A stretch of 64,000 nucleotides of DNA. Source: Monarcha castaneiventris obscurior. Lineage: Eukaryota > Chordata > Aves > Passeriformes > Monarchidae. Location of the stretch: positions 6,757,001-6,821,000 of the forward strand of contig JAMPIT010000230.1 in assembly GCA_026261815.1 (NCBI GenBank). Reading direction: 5' to 3'. Positions 11,471 to 21,600 of the stretch are shown piece after piece; position 1 is the stretch's first letter; each line of letters opens with the position of its first letter. Both the position numbers and the translations under genes were made by a program. The notes below the pieces were generated by a model. The model was not told the origin of the DNA. It searched no databases and saw only the letters and a program-made list of their open reading frames with translations.

Positions 11471-14400
11471 CTCAGGTGATTTCACAAAGAGATGAACCAC
11501 AAGAGCTGGAATCACTTGTAGCTGAGAAATGGCTGCACTTGCTGAGACCACCACTGTCCAGGGAGGCTGCCTTGGCCGCTAGAGGAGTTGTTCTTTGCTG
11601 GACACTCTAGGGAAAGTTCTGGCTTCTGGTGCCTGACCAGCATCAGACCTCCTTGCGACAGGTTGAGACCCAAAGGGACAAAAATGGTCTTCACAACAGG
11701 TTTGTGAAAAAGGAATTCTTTGCTTCCCTCTCACTATAATTCAAACAAAAAAACAAGCCAACAAAAAAACCCAACCAAACAAATAAAATGGTTCCATATT
11801 TTTTCCCACAAAGTCTATTTATTTCCAGAGTCAAAAGCATCGCACCTGTTCAGATGTGCTAATTGCCCAGGAGAGTCTCTCATCAGATAGCACAGAGTGC
11901 TTTTAATATTAGATCACACTGAAACAGGCCTGCTTTTAAACGTTAAATCAATGCATCATGATCCACTGATAAATTAAAAACTGCAGGCTAGGTTCCCTGA
12001 TCTCTATGTGCTACTCAAGCAGGTTAAGGCTCTGTGATCTCAGTTGGGAAGATAAGAATCCCCCAGAGACCTGTGATGGATGGCTTAGGAGCCAAAGTTT
12101 GCTGTCAATTCCAGTGTAGATCAAATCAGGGAACCAGGAGGCTGTAATCAGATCACTTGATCTCTTTCTTGCATCAAACAGTTCTCAATTTCATTGCAGA
12201 TGGACTGGTTTTATATCCTTTTTGAGTCCTAGCATAGCATTAACTTTTAAAATTCTGACAATAGGAGACACCTACAAAAGGAAAGAAAATCTGATCAGGA
12301 AGATGGTAAACCCACCTTTAACTTCTTTCATTTACAAATCAGAGTCTTGGGACATAGTGCACCATGCAGTGTCCATCTCAGACATTTTTGCTACTGTCCT
12401 TGAGTTTGAGTATAGGTTATTGTGGTCACTGCCCATTCCCCAGCAGCTCTTTTACACAAGGCAAACTCATCTGCTGTGCCCAGTGACCAGCTCAGGCACT
12501 GGCAAACAAGTGTCCTACACATTGTGAGGGGACAGCCCCGTGAAAACAACTGTCCTGCAGACCAAGAAAGTGGCCCATGAGCAGGAATCTGGGGATCAGA
12601 AGATGAGAGAAAGGGAACTATTTTTGTCAGGAAGGATGATCCCCTTTAAAAAAGGACCACTTTTAAATACAGGACAAGCCTTAGAACTTCTCTTTGTGCA
12701 GAACTGAGGAAATACTGAGAGTAAAAGCCTTTATCCTGTGTATTGGTAACATCCAATAGAGGCTGGTGTAAGAAAGGATGCAGCTTTTGGCAGTGTGATA
12801 AGTGAAATGAGCCTATCCAATCAAAGGAGCTTTTCCTTCAATGCAGGACTGTCACACTATCCTTAAATAGCCGGAACTAGAACAGGAAGCAGAGTCACTT
12901 TGAGTTTTGTTTTGCTTTGTTTTGTTTCTAAGTGCTGTCCTAGACTACTCTAATTGAATTTGTAGGCTCTTACAGATGCTGTATTTTTCCTTTAGATGCT
13001 GTCCTGAGAAAATAAAGTTGCAAATATCTATTTTTAATAACCATGGCAATATTCCAGAAGGATCTGTACACGAAGCCTGAATTTGTCACTAAGAAGCTGG
13101 TGCTCAGGTACCATTTTAGGCAGTGGGTAAGTAAGGGTGGCTACAGCAGGAGTCAAAGAAAAAAAAAAAGCCAAATCAATATTCTTTATTCAGCTGAAAG
13201 TTGAGCTAACACAAACAGGTTATCTAAATGTGTAATAATTACTCCAAAAGGCAGGAAGCACATGCCACTGCACATTGCAAAGAACTCTAAAGGAGGCTGG
13301 GCTGGCTCTATCCTCTACGTGGCCACACAGGATTCATGTTCCTTTCCAGCAAGAACTGCTAAAATGTACCTGCTTAAAATGTAAGGCTTTACAGCACAGC
13401 ATCTGCTACTGCAGCACAATAAAAATGTATTAACCCAAGACAAGGATTTATTGTAGATGCAGTAAGATGGGTAAGGAACCAACTGAACGGAAGAGGGAAC
13501 TAGATTAGGCTGAAAAGTAATTACTAATGATGTTTTGGAACTGCATCTTATTTAATATTTTCATGAATGACAGCACGAAAAATAAGCTCAAACTAATGAA
13601 GTTTGAACATATATTTGAAACTGGGACAAGCTGACAGTATAAAACAAAATACTAGAATTTTACATAGGAAGAATCTAGTAAAGTGAAGTCTTAAGTAATG
13701 TAAGCACCATGAAATAAATAATTGTCAAGTCATGTGTTTGACAACCAAGTTATTTTGCGAAGAACAAGGTGGTCCTCTGGTTAAAAAGAATGACACAAAA
13801 GGTTGGTAACAGCTTCTGCTCATTACAGTCATGAGCAGTAAGAAAATAATAGTAACAGAACTCCTACTGTCACACTGTTTTCAAAAAATGCTGACAGATA
13901 CAAGAGAATGAAGTTTCCTCAGTCCTACAGCATATCATTTCTGCAACTTTGCTAGAACCATGATGAGGAACTGGAGAGAGACAAAAGACTGATTAGAGAA
14001 GAACACATCTATGCTGAACACCCTAACCCAGTGAAAAACTCCCAATGACTGCTGAGTAAATGAAAGCTAAAGCTACACCACCACTGGAAGCCTGGGGCTG
14101 TGCCTCAGGTCATGCTCAGACAAGCAGCTACACAGAGCCCAGGACCAAGAATTCTTATCCAAAGCAGATTAGGCAAGACCTGTGCCTATCAGAACTTGAA
14201 GAAGTGCTGGCCACCCGTGGAAAGTTCTGTAGCTGCTCTGGAAAGCTGCCCTTGGTCACTGTCAAGGTGCCAGTACTAAGCCATGCTCTTCTCTCAGAAA
14301 TGGGCAGCTGCCACGACAGGGGCTCCTGGCACAGCTGGACACTGTGCAATGGTCTTGGTTTGCAAGACACTGAAGCAGATCAGCAAAGAATATGGAAGTT

Positions 14401-16580
14401 CACTGCTGTATGTCATGGTTTCACATCGGTTATTATCGGAAGTGTCCTTCACTAATCATCTTGCAAGTGAGGTGAAAAATTTTGTCAAAATTATTCTGAT
14501 TTCATTCTGAAGGTCAGAAGACCTCAAAGCACTTAAGAGCAGCAGCACATGGGAGTTTAAATGTAAAGTGAGTTGCAGCTCTCATGGAGTAAGCAGCAGG
14601 TGCAAGGTGATTTTTTTTTAACTTCCTTGGCTAATCTGAAGGTTTGCATGCTTGGATCCATACCTGAAGACATTTATTTGCTAAGGAATAAGCTTGAGAG
14701 TTTCTCCTGGTTTTTCCTTAGCTCAGAAGTTGAAGCTGTGATAGATGGCAGATGCTGGGCTTTGTTTCCCATCCAGACAACACAGCAAATGAACACTGTC
14801 ATCACAGAAAGGGCCCAAGTCCTTACATAAACACTGATTACTGAAAATAGTTTAGAATTATTGCTTTCTTCAGTCTCATTGATCCTGAATGCATATACAG
14901 AAAGGGAGGAGCTCCAGAGATGCCACTCACAGGTACAACTGTGACCAGAACTTTTATTCTGCAGGTGGCTCTTCATCACCAGCACCTGCCTGTGCCAGTT
15001 GCCTAAAGGAGTATCACAGACTGGTGTTTTCTTGCTCACTTTCCAAGCACCTTTATTAGTCAAAGTCAGGTCCAACTCCTTCAAAAAGCTGAACAGTTTT
15101 CAAAGGGTCTGTTTTAAGATTATGGGAAGTTTTCAAACATACCCAGAGAACATCACCTCTTTCCCAACAGCACTTTTGATGAGTAAGATGAAACAAATCT
15201 GTTTCACAGGTTTACAGAAGATAACGGCTTAAGAAACGTCCTATTTATTTTTATCTTCCAAACAGAAGGAAAATGTAGATTTAAAATTTTGCAAGATTAA
15301 AGGTTGCAATGAGAACAGCAAGTGAAACATAGAGCTCCTCTGATATTGTGAAATTTGCCACAAAGGCCAAAGGAGAAAGCCCTGACAAACCCTGGCTCAA
15401 GGAATCCCAACGACAGCATTATTTTTGTTGCAGAAAGCCAATGTTTTTTCATGGCGGAGCAGTTTAGTAAAACTGGACTAGAAATTGAGCTGAAATATGT
15501 TCACCAGCTGCAGGACTAACAGAAAATTATTTCAATACTCTTGAGAACCACTTGAGTACCAGACACCAGGATGACAAAGTTAATCTTTAAATTTTTTACC
15601 CTTCCTACCAGTACCACCTCTGAGTTCTTCAAAGGAAATCCACATATTTCTGATGTTCATGGAATGACCTTTATTTCTTTCAGGTGCAGGGATATTGCAT
15701 CTGTACATGAATTCCAGGAAAACTGAAAAAAGCAAAATTATACACTGAGGAAAAAACAAGGCAGTAAATTTGGATTCTTTTCTAATCTAATGATATGAGC
15801 AAATACTGAGAGACTGAGAAGCAGGAAAAAGAAACTTATTTACATATTCATTGACTAATTTGTATAATCAGAAGATTTAAAAGGTCATTACCGGAACACC
15901 TGCCTGTTAACAGATGTAGAAGAATGAAGGCCAAAGAACACAGTTTTTATAAAGATGTTGATAGATTAACAGTTGGCAGATCTACAGCTACCTGCTGGGG
16001 CAGCATTAGCTCTTTTGGTGAGGCCACTGTTGTGGATGAGGTAAATCTGGAACTCATGAATCCATGCACACATTGACTATCCTGTTGCAAAGCTTGCCAA
16101 TAGTTTATTAAGAACTGCATTGCTTTTAAATGTCAACATTCCAGCTAAAGCAGCTTTTATCCAGTTGGGAAGTTTTATGTACCAATGTCAAATATGGGTC
16201 TGATATTTGCACTGACAGAGTAGATACTTGAAAAAAACCTTACAGTCTCTTACCACGGAAAGAAAACCAGCAGAGTAGATGCTTGTTTAGACAGATGGGA
16301 GGTACAGCTTTGTACAAATCTTAATCAAGAATGAAGAGTCTGTCTTAATTTGGCCAAATTGGTTAACTTCAGTGCCAGTGCCACTCAGTGACACTGGAGA
16401 CTCAATAGCCATTTGCACAAGCCCACCCTGAGAATCACTTCACTTAATTGTAGATAACCAAGTGCTACATGTCCAGGTCCAGCTCTAAGCTGGAGGACGC
16501 GACTGGTCTGCGGCTGAATTGTTTTCTGGAGACTCCTATTAAATTTCCTAAACCAGAACAAAAACTAAAGCATCAGGAGC
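11471..16580. other. Intergenic, no gene supported
   Basis: Mixed-composition spacer. The stretch 11500-11700 is GC-richer and could be flanking retroviral sequence. A/C-rich simple sequence lies at 11740-11790. Open frames at 12222-12527 (plus), 14060-14455 (plus) and 14674-15084 (minus) show no family resemblance, no start context or splice support, and are not called as genes. Confidence 0.55.
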
Positions 16581-17071
16581 TGTGGTTCTGGCTGAGATAA
16601 ATTCCTTAACAGAAGCTGGTATGGGGCTGTATTTTGGACTTGTGCTGGAGACAGTGCTGATAACACAGAGATGTTTCAGCTATTGCTGAGCAGGGCTTAC
16701 ACAGCATCAAAGCCTCTCTGCTTCTCACCCCACCCCTAAGGAAGCTGGGAGAGCATCAGGAGTGTGGAGGGGACAGAGTTGGGACAGGAGACTCCAAGTG
16801 ACCAAAGGGATGTCTCACACCCTATAGCACCATGCTCAGCAATAAATTGTGAGGGAGGTTGTGGGGAGGGCACCGCTCAGGGACTGGCTGGGTGGTTTTA
16901 TTTTTTTTCCCTTTTTCCTCTTTTCCTTACAATTTGAAAAAGTACATTTATTTTTTCTTCATTATTAAACTGATTCTTTTTGACTTTTACTCTTCCAATC
17001 CTGCCCTCATGTCAGAGGGGTGGAGGCAGTGAGGGAGCAACTTGGCCACTGGCTGGGCTTGAACCACACCA
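16581..17071 (+). mobile_element. Avian ERV LTR (same family as 46123-46645), plus orientation
   Basis: It starts with TG ('tgtggttctggctgagataa') and ends with CA ('gggcttgaaccacacca'). Internal blocks match a common avian LTR family: 'gctggtatggggctgtattt', 'gataacacagagatgtttca', 'gctgagcagggcttacacag', 'tgaccaaagggatgtctcac' and 'accatgctcagcaataaa', where the family's TATA box is eroded. The flanks 'ggagc' and 'tgagc' resemble an imperfect target-site duplication. No internal retroviral sequence follows, so it looks like a solo LTR. It points toward NCAPG2, antisense to both genes. Confidence 0.8.
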
Positions 17072-17278
17072 TGAGCTCAGACAGGTAAGTTACAGGTATC
17101 TCCATTAAGGCAAAATAACATTGTGCAATCAGCATTCTATTACTCTTAGGAGAGGATCTGATTGCATGAAGAAAATGAAATTAAGTGGCTTAGACGCCTG
17201 CATTATCTGCATCATTAGTATTAACTTTGCAAAATAGCTATAAACTCTTAAAATAGCTAAAAATAAACCAATTTATAT

Positions 17279-17313
17279 ATTACTCAAGTCTATGTTTAAT
17301 AGACTTGAGTAAT
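17279..17313. repeat. Perfect 15-bp inverted repeat (hairpin)
   Basis: The arm ATTACTCAAGTCTAT (17279-17293) is followed by a 5-nt loop and its exact reverse complement (17299-17313). It is embedded in an A/T-rich tract (about 17270-17370) with further short palindromic TATA-type sequence. It lies just beyond the 3' end of the minus-strand frame at 17368-17682. Confidence 0.85.
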
Positions 17314-17367
17314 AGATAAATATATTTATATAAATATATTTATATATTATATTATATATAAATATGT

Positions 17368-17682
17368 TTAAGGCATTTCCCCGCAGTGTACTGGGTACTG
17401 AATCACCTGAATATTCAAATTATGAGGAACATCAGGGGAGAATCTGGTCCAATCCTCAGCAGGGCTAACTCCAAAGTTGGGACATGATGGATGGTCAGAG
17501 CCCTCCTTGTCAGACAAGTTCTGCTCATCTCCAAGGATGGGTATTCCATAGCCTTTCTGAGCAAACTGTTCCAGCTCCATTTGCACTTCCAATTCACTCT
17601 CGTAATGATTGTTTTCCATGTCCAACAACAAATTCTCTCGCTCAAGTTGTTTCTGTAGCCTCATATTCTCCTCCATGTGCAT
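17368..17682 (-). CDS. Unidentified coiled-coil-like frame, candidate terminal exon
   Basis: I do not recognise this frame. It is 104 codons, ends in TAA, and starts at an ATG two bases after a good-looking acceptor (ctttccccag at 17685-17694). It could therefore be a last exon rather than a whole gene. Its first ~45 residues are rich in E, L, Q, M and R with leucine spacing typical of a coiled coil (MEENMRLQKQLERENLLLDM). The remainder is acidic and proline/serine-bearing without a known motif. It sits about 0.5 kb beyond the proposed NCAPG2 polyadenylation signal on the same strand. The alternatives are a relic of a retrocopy, a non-coding RNA, or chance. An upstream donor-like GTGAGT exists near 17900 (minus strand) but no convincing partner exon was found. 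Confidence 0.25.
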   Translation of the reverse strand: MHMEENMRLQKQLERENLLLDMENNHYESELEVQMELEQFAQKGYGIPILGDEQNLSDKEGSDHPSCPNFGVSPAEDWTRFSPDVPHNLNIQVIQYPVHCGEMP

Positions 17683-18196
17683 CTCTGGGGAAAGTCTTTC
17701 CTTTATCGTCCTGCAGGCAGCAAGAAGCCGCCCTCGTGCAGGTGCCTGTGTGGGTGCAGGATTTGTCCATCAGGAGCAGCTCCTTGCTGAACATCAGGAG
17801 CTGCCCCTCGGTGGCAGCCGTGGCTCCCCGCTGGTGCCACTGCCATCAGTCCAAGGCTGCTGCTCACCCTTTCCCCAGCCAGCCCTCAGCACTCACTGCC
17901 CTCAGCAGTGCCACAGCCACAGCTGCCGACCTCAGCCCACGGCAGATTATTCTTCCAGGCAGATGGTCCAGTCAGTTTCCCTCTCACCTTCCAAGTCTAC
18001 CCATCCATCCCATCCCTCTCCAGTCTGGCTGTAAGGATACTGTGTAAGAGTCTTTGCCAAGGACAGGAAACAGGACACTCTCTGCTCTCTCCTCTTCTAC
18101 AAAACGGAGGGAAATCAGGCTGGTTAGGCAGTTTGCCCCTGGTAAAGCTGTGATGGCTATTCCCAATCACCATTTTGTTCCTCACATGTCTCAAAA

Positions 18197-18202
18197 TTTA
18201 TT
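18197..18202 (-). terminator. NCAPG2: Candidate NCAPG2 polyadenylation signal (AATAAA)
   Basis: A canonical AATAAA lies on the minus strand about 350 bases after the NCAPG2 stop codon. No earlier canonical hexamer was noticed between the stop and this point. The cleavage site would fall near 18175-18185. Confidence 0.5.
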
Positions 18203-18552
18203 TCCATAACCCCTGGGAATATGCTCTAGTTCTCCCAAGGACTGAGGTTACCTGAGACCTCAGTCTCAGATTATCTATGATACAATTTTTTGTTTTACAA
18301 AAACAAAGATACAAAAATACTGCTTTTACACTCCCCCCAAGAAGACATTTTTATACAGAATAACCCCTTTGCACCAGTTTAAAAATCTTTACTGTTACAT
18401 CATTTCTATACACACTTCTATACATTTTCCTTGCTTTAAATGTACAGAGTAACAGAAAGCAATCTTAAACAATTCCCAAGTTTAAAAGTTGATAAGGTTT
18501 TTAAAAAGCAAGACAACTTCCTTCAATTTCCACAACAAAAGCTTCTGTGTGG
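18203..18552 (-). other. NCAPG2: NCAPG2 3' untranslated region
   Basis: Sequence between the TGA stop at 18553-18555 and the candidate AATAAA. It is AT-rich, with no further in-frame coding continuation. Confidence 0.5.
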
Positions 18553-18604
18553 TCAAGGATTCAAAAACTCATCTAAAATCTTCAGAGATGATTCATACAG
18601 GAAT
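18553..18604 (-). CDS. NCAPG2: NCAPG2 exon 28 (last coding exon)
   Basis: Acceptor gccatttcag|A. The exon encodes the C-terminal tail FLYESSLKILDEFLNP and then TGA, matching human ...RFLYESSSRTLGELLNS. The first base completes an Arg codon begun in exon 27. It lies nearly 4 kb from the previous exon. Confidence 0.9.
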
Positions 18605-21600
18605 CTGAAATGGCATAAAACAATGCATAACAGAATTAGAAATGCTAAATGCCAAATCAATCCTCAACTATTTGATTCTCAGAGTACAGCTACCACATGA
18701 TTTCTTTGACCAGTTAGTCCATATTAGTTTATTAAAAATGCCTTTACAAATTACTTTTGAAATAGCTGGATTCTTTTTCTTTCAACTTTTCAATTTTTCT
18801 GCTGATCACCTCTATCTCTAGAATAACCAACAGCAAGCTAGTTTAAATTGCTATGTCAATTCAAGCACATTTTCTAATATTTCATCATCTATTTAAAGAA
18901 CCCATTGGTTTTCTGCACAGCATAGTTACTCTTTTGTTCAAACACAGTGAAAACCTTTATGGATAATTCATTCTAAGACCACTTTTCATTCTTTTACTTT
19001 CTTCGTTTCTCCCTAACTCTTTAGTCTTTATAATTTTTCTTCTCACCTGCGGCAACTTTTTTCCAAACCTGAGCTTTCTATCTTATTATCAGCAGCTGCC
19101 CTCACACTCCTCTTAGTCTTGTTCTGACTCTAATCTCTAATCGCATGCTCCTCTCTACTGTGCTACAGCCTTTAAGCCAGGAGGAAACGCCACTGTCAAA
19201 GTAAGGTGGTGTTATAAGGTACTACAGAATTAGGATAATTAGTTAAGTTCTGTGGGTTTAGGCACAATGCTGCTTTGTATAAATTTTATTTCGTTACAGT
19301 TTAAGGCTAATAAAATGATAATTTGTAATGTGGGACCACTGGCACACTGGCCAATGAGCCATCAATTGGGATAACTGTGCTCCTCCCAAAGAGACAAGCT
19401 GAAGTCAGCTTCACCAAGTACCTTTCCAGGGAACTTAAAGATGGGTGGCAGAGAAATCATACCCACAGTTACATACTAAAACATTTCAAGAGCCATTATT
19501 TACAGATGCAATGAGAGTGCAATTAAGAATTTGGGAGCTAGGCAAATGATAATACTAAAGAAATATCTTTCAGCACAGCCATTAGCTAAATTTGAATTCT
19601 AATACTCATATATCAAAATGCTAATTAAAGTAAATACACAGTATTAAGTAAAAGTTATTATCCTATAGCACATTAGATTTTACAGAACATGAGACATTTT
19701 TCTGTAGCCTCCAAATGGCTGCATTGACAGCTTTATCTGTATTTTTTTGTTAGGCATAAATATTTGCGTTTTATAAACGGAGCCAATGTGTGTGCCATTA
19801 CTCTTGAGGCAAGTCTCTCAATGTACAGGATGTTGTCCAGAATTTTTAAATGCACTGAACAGCATTTTTAAAATACAGACCCACAGGACCATCTGACACC
19901 ACTAACTCAGCTGAAGAGGGAAGAGTAAACTGCAGTGAAAAGTTTTGCTTCCAAAGTAGTGCAACAATTCCTTGCATAAGGGCAGCACTTTAATTACCAC
20001 ATCAGACAGCTTTTTTACTTTTACTTTTTTCTTTCACTGCTAATGTGTAATAGATTACACCTAAGTCTGAAGTTAAGATGCTGGCACAGAATGCCAAGTC
20101 TCTTGGGAAATTAAAGAATGTCACCATTTCCTGGTATACCTGGGTATTAAATAAAATAATCCCTCAAGGAGTTATTAGGAGATAATGCATTCAGAAGCAA
20201 AAAATAATAATATTATTAAGCATGAGTTAAAACCCAGTAAAGTATTTTAGCAAGCAGCAGCACAGCACTGTGTGTTAGAGGACTGTCTTCAAATTAATGA
20301 CCAGAGATCTAGTTTGCAGCATACCATAACTAAAATTTGATACTTGGTAAGTGGAGTAGGATGATAAAATAGTTCACAAACAACAGGGCACATTTCAGAC
20401 CATGTATAATCACATTTTAGCTTTACACTAGCACACAAGCAGCAGAGCACTACAAATGGCACATCATAAGCCACCAAAGGCCCAGCCTAGTCTGACATTC
20501 TCTCTTAGCTGTGAAACTGCAAACACTTTAATTCATCATGCAAAACGTAATCACTGCAGAACTTCCTCCAAACCCCTTTCCAGCATCAATTATTTTACCC
20601 CTCTGGAGAGAAAAAATCCCCAAAATAACTGTACAAATACGAATCTCCCCCACATTCTGCAAAGCTGTGTGATAACTTCTGAACTTTGTTATCATACTGC
20701 AATTCTGATTCATACAAAAGATCTTCCCATTATCATATTCATATTATTAACCCTTGAATTTTGTCTGCAGCTGTCTCCTGGGTTGGTATTATACAAAGGT
20801 AGCGACTCATATATCACGAAATTAAAACACTGTGTAGCATCTTCTACTCTTCATCTGCCCCGACACGTCAGTTGATTTGTCCCAGTTCACTGGGCAGAGA
20901 CGATCATATAGATTCATAAAGCAATTATCTGTGTTCTCACTAAAATTTATAGTCAGTAGTGCTCTCAAGTGGCAGCAATTATTCACTTTAATGTCCCTAT
21001 TTATTTAATCATTATAAGATTCACTTTAATTTCAAAGCATTTGCTACTGTGTTGATTAAAAGAAGTGCAACCTGAAACACAATACCCTGCCACTCTTTCT
21101 TTTCCAGATAATTATTATTATTATTGTTAAAAATATTCTAGTAGGACACTTTGCAACCCAATGTTAAATGATTTCATGGGAAAAAGAATGGGCTTTTGTT
21201 TATTTGTGTTTGATTTTGTTTCTAAGCTAGGTCCTGACTAAAGGAGATTTTGTTGACAGCCAAGCAACTCTCCCATTTTCCTGTAGGCCTCTTTCAGGTA
21301 GTGGAAGGGACCCCAGAGCACCATCCTCTGGATGGAGTCACAGCTCAGCCACTAAATGTCTATGTCAAGTCACTAAAATGCCAGAGAACAACGTGCCTCA
21401 GGCCAGGGATCCACCAGAAGAGCACACTGGGGAAGTGTGCTCAGGTTGGGAGAGCCGCGGAAGAAACTGTTGAGTAAATGAAGCTGGGCTTTTTGGCTTG
21501 TTTGGGAATCTTTGGTTTTGGTTTTTTTTTATTTCAAAGTCTGTCTACTCTACATTTATTGTTTGACTGAATAGTAAGGATCATCAGTTCAAAGAATGAA

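Noticed and set aside
12222..12527. 101-codon plus-strand frame
   Set aside because: No family resemblance, no flanking exon signals, and one such frame is expected by chance in 16 kb.
14060..14455. 131-codon plus-strand frame
   Set aside because: Composition resembles repeat-derived sequence and no conserved motif was seen.
14674..15084. 136-codon minus-strand frame with a hydrophobic stretch
   Set aside because: No motif, no splice context, no neighbour supporting a gene.
19047..19079. Splice-bounded minus-strand block that in one frame reads VWKKVAA, resembling human VREVAA of NCAPG2
   Set aside because: The acceptor lacks a pyrimidine tract, the frame that matches is not in phase with exon 26, and exon 27 at 22431-22527 fits phase and sequence far better.
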